64,000 bases of DNA from Pohlia nutans (lineage: Eukaryota; Streptophyta; Bryopsida; Bryales; Mniaceae): the NCBI GenBank assembly GCA_022496805.1, contig CM040088.1, positions 11,439,001 through 11,503,000 on the forward strand, written 5' to 3'. The translations under genes were made by a program, and so were the position numbers. Positions within the stretch are counted from its first letter, which is position 1, and each line of letters begins with the position of its first letter. This document shows positions 57,110 to 64,000 of the stretch, one piece after another. The notes beneath the pieces are model-generated. The model ran no database searches and had not been told where the DNA came from. It saw only the letters and a program-made list of their open reading frames with translations.

Positions 57110-57625
57110 ACATAACATAATAGAGCAGTGCAATGGAGCACTTTTTTGAAAACTAGATTGAAAGAGAATCTTCACTTGGATCCACTTTTCTAAGTAATGA
57201 TGGAATGTCATTTGTATTCCATGAATTTTGAGACTACCGTGTCACAGTAGTTCCACCGTTGCCCTCCCAAAGTCTCTCACACTCCAGAACTAAATGAAAA
57301 GTGCCAAGGGCCCTTCAAAATGCCTCTTGACTCTCAATCCTAGCGTGTTAAGAAATGGCCCTTCAAATCACTATTTAGTTGACTATATCCCCACATTCTA
57401 CTTGTGATTGGTCCATTGACTATTTGATGTGCACTTTTGATGTGTGATGGGTGTGCAAAGGCTCTTCAAATGTAAATGAATAATTTCAGCGAGTCATCTC
57501 TAGCGTGTAGGAGTGGATGCTTTCATTGCCACGTTAATTTAATTTCTAATTGTAAATAGATTATGGTCCCATTGCAAAAGGGTGTTGGGTCCCATTGCGC
57601 TATTATGCTATGTTTATCCCAACTG
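57110..57625. mobile_element. MITE split by a second MITE
   Basis: Outer parts 57110-57244 and 57523-57625 match, in inverse orientation, 23700-23935. The ends ACATAACATAATAG...GCAATGG and the complement of ACATAGCATAATAGCGCAATGG form a terminal inverted repeat. Confidence 0.65.
57245..57522. mobile_element. inner MITE with TCA target duplication
   Basis: 278-bp inverted relative of 5644-5945, flanked by TCA (57242-57244 and 57523-57525). The uninterrupted paralogue at 23700-23935 shows a single TGA/TCA at the corresponding site, confirming the 3-bp duplication. Confidence 0.8.
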
Positions 57626-57639
57626 AGATTTTTCCTGAA

Positions 57640-58637
57640 GAAATGTTGCGGCCACTAGGCCTCCTACCTACCAGGTGCTAGTGCACGAGGCCTCACATCT
57701 ACCTACCAGACTATGCCAGCAGCAGGTACCACCCTCCCCTGCAACCCCGCCCCCGCCATTCTTTCATCTCCTCGGCGGCAAATCTCTGCATCTCGCACCA
57801 ACCCAGTACCCGCAAAGAGCAGCAGGCCTTGTCTGGATTTGTATCATCTGAGGTAGGCTCCTTTTTTCACGAACTTTCTCTTCTCTTTCACTTTTACTTC
57901 ATGCCATTTTCTTAAACTCACTTGCAGAAGAAAGAGCTTGTTCCATCGCTTTCCTTGCAACTGAACGCGGCACGAACTAAGGTACGAGTACTAGATCGCT
58001 CGTACTTCGAGACTTCCGTAATTGTCTTCAAATTCTGCTTCGGCGCAGCCCCACCCCACCCAACGAGTGAGTACATTGCGATTGGATTTCCGTATTGCGA
58101 ATGGCAATCGGTTGATTATTACTTTTGGAAAGGAAACAAATTTTAAAAATCAATAATAACTCCTCCTTTTTGTTTTTTGTTTTGGAGTTCCGCTTCTGTG
58201 CGAGGTTCTCGTGTACGTAAGATCTTTTGTGAGCTTTCACGAGCTCATGCTTTAAAAAAATTACTGAATGCGCACGAGTTGTAGCCATTCTTGATGCAGG
58301 TGACCTAACCGGTAGGGATAGGTTTGAATCACTTTCTTTTTTCAAGGGCGTGAACTCGTTTCAGTAAGAAGAGTGGAATTTGGACGTCTTGGAAATGGCG
58401 AGGGGTTGATTATTGCGTTTGAAATATCAAAATAAATAAATTATATGCTTGGATTTGCGCTTGAGTCGAGATTCTCGTGTGAGTAAGGTCTTTTTGTGAG
58501 CGCGTATATATGCTCAATAAATTTGTGAAGCGCACAACTGAATGCTGACAAGTGGTAGCCATTCTGGATGCAGGGTAGAGGGATAGTGTGAAGCACTTCG
58601 ATCCTTGTTCGTTTTTTGAATTGGTGTTGTGAGCAAG
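57640..58637 (+). promoter_or_regulatory. GFAT promoter and leader with duplicated block
   Basis: The stretch from ~57740 is CT-rich, with several CAG/GTA pairs (e.g. GAG|GTAGGC at 57853, CAG|AAGAAAG at 57929) compatible with a spliced 5' untranslated region. Blocks at 58186-58345 and 58451-58610 are tandem duplicates sharing TTCTCGTGT, GTAAG(A/G)TCTTTT(T)GTGAG, GTAGCCATTCT(T/G)GATGCAG and GGGATAG. The true transcription start is unknown. Confidence 0.45.

Positions 58638-64000
<5,363 letters not shown>

Overview
The window looks like nuclear DNA of a land plant. The genes have GT-AG introns. One gene encodes the plant-type epsilon subunit of mitochondrial ATP synthase, two encode class II plant patatin-like phospholipases (pPLAs), one matches the plant GET2/CAML-like receptor, and there is a cytosolic-type tRNA-Gln. 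The mix of terminal-inverted-repeat DNA transposons (PIF/Harbinger-like, hAT-like, TTAA-target and a Tc1-like DD34E remnant) would suit a non-seed plant such as a moss, liverwort, hornwort or fern, but this is inference and the species cannot be told from the sequence. Coding sequence fills only about an eighth of the window. Most of the rest is AT-rich spacer packed with short non-autonomous transposons, many nested, and local tandem duplications.

Layout. 1-2.4 kb: AT-rich spacer, one hAT-like MITE (short non-autonomous DNA transposon), short repeats. 2.4-3.7 kb: ATP synthase epsilon gene behind a triplicated ~200-bp leader. 4.0-5.9 kb: two MITEs. 5.9-6.7 kb (minus): an intronless gene whose product carries a CheD-like Cys/His/Thr signature. 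7.6-9.9 kb: a long-TIR element, tRNA-Gln(CUG), and a TTAA element inserted in another repeat. 10-14.6 kb: spacer. 15.1-17.4 kb (plus) and 18.6-27.0 kb (minus): two convergent patatin-like phospholipase genes; the first has an apparent one-base frameshift at its catalytic Asp, the second looks intact and has MITEs and tandem repeats in its introns. 28-39 kb: repeat desert dominated by TTAA-flanked elements. 39.4-41.4 kb: GET2-like receptor. 41.8-47.5 kb: nested TTAA elements, AT-rich spacer, a dead Tc1-like transposase and a 26-bp tandem repeat. 47.8-52.3 kb: DExH-box helicase whose stop codon doubles as the target-site duplication of a MITE. 52.7-57.6 kb: further elements. 58.6-64.0 kb: glutamine:fructose-6-phosphate amidotransferase (GFAT), cut off by the window end.

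The genes are housekeeping or lipid-signalling genes without an obvious shared pathway: ATP synthesis, tail-anchored protein insertion, RNA unwinding, hexosamine synthesis and lipid acyl hydrolysis. The most unusual observations are the CheD-like protein in a plant genome, the helicase stop codon embedded in a MITE target duplication, the family of TTAA-target elements with empty-site evidence, the two patatin paralogues that share no intron position, and the recurrence of tandem duplications just upstream of start codons.
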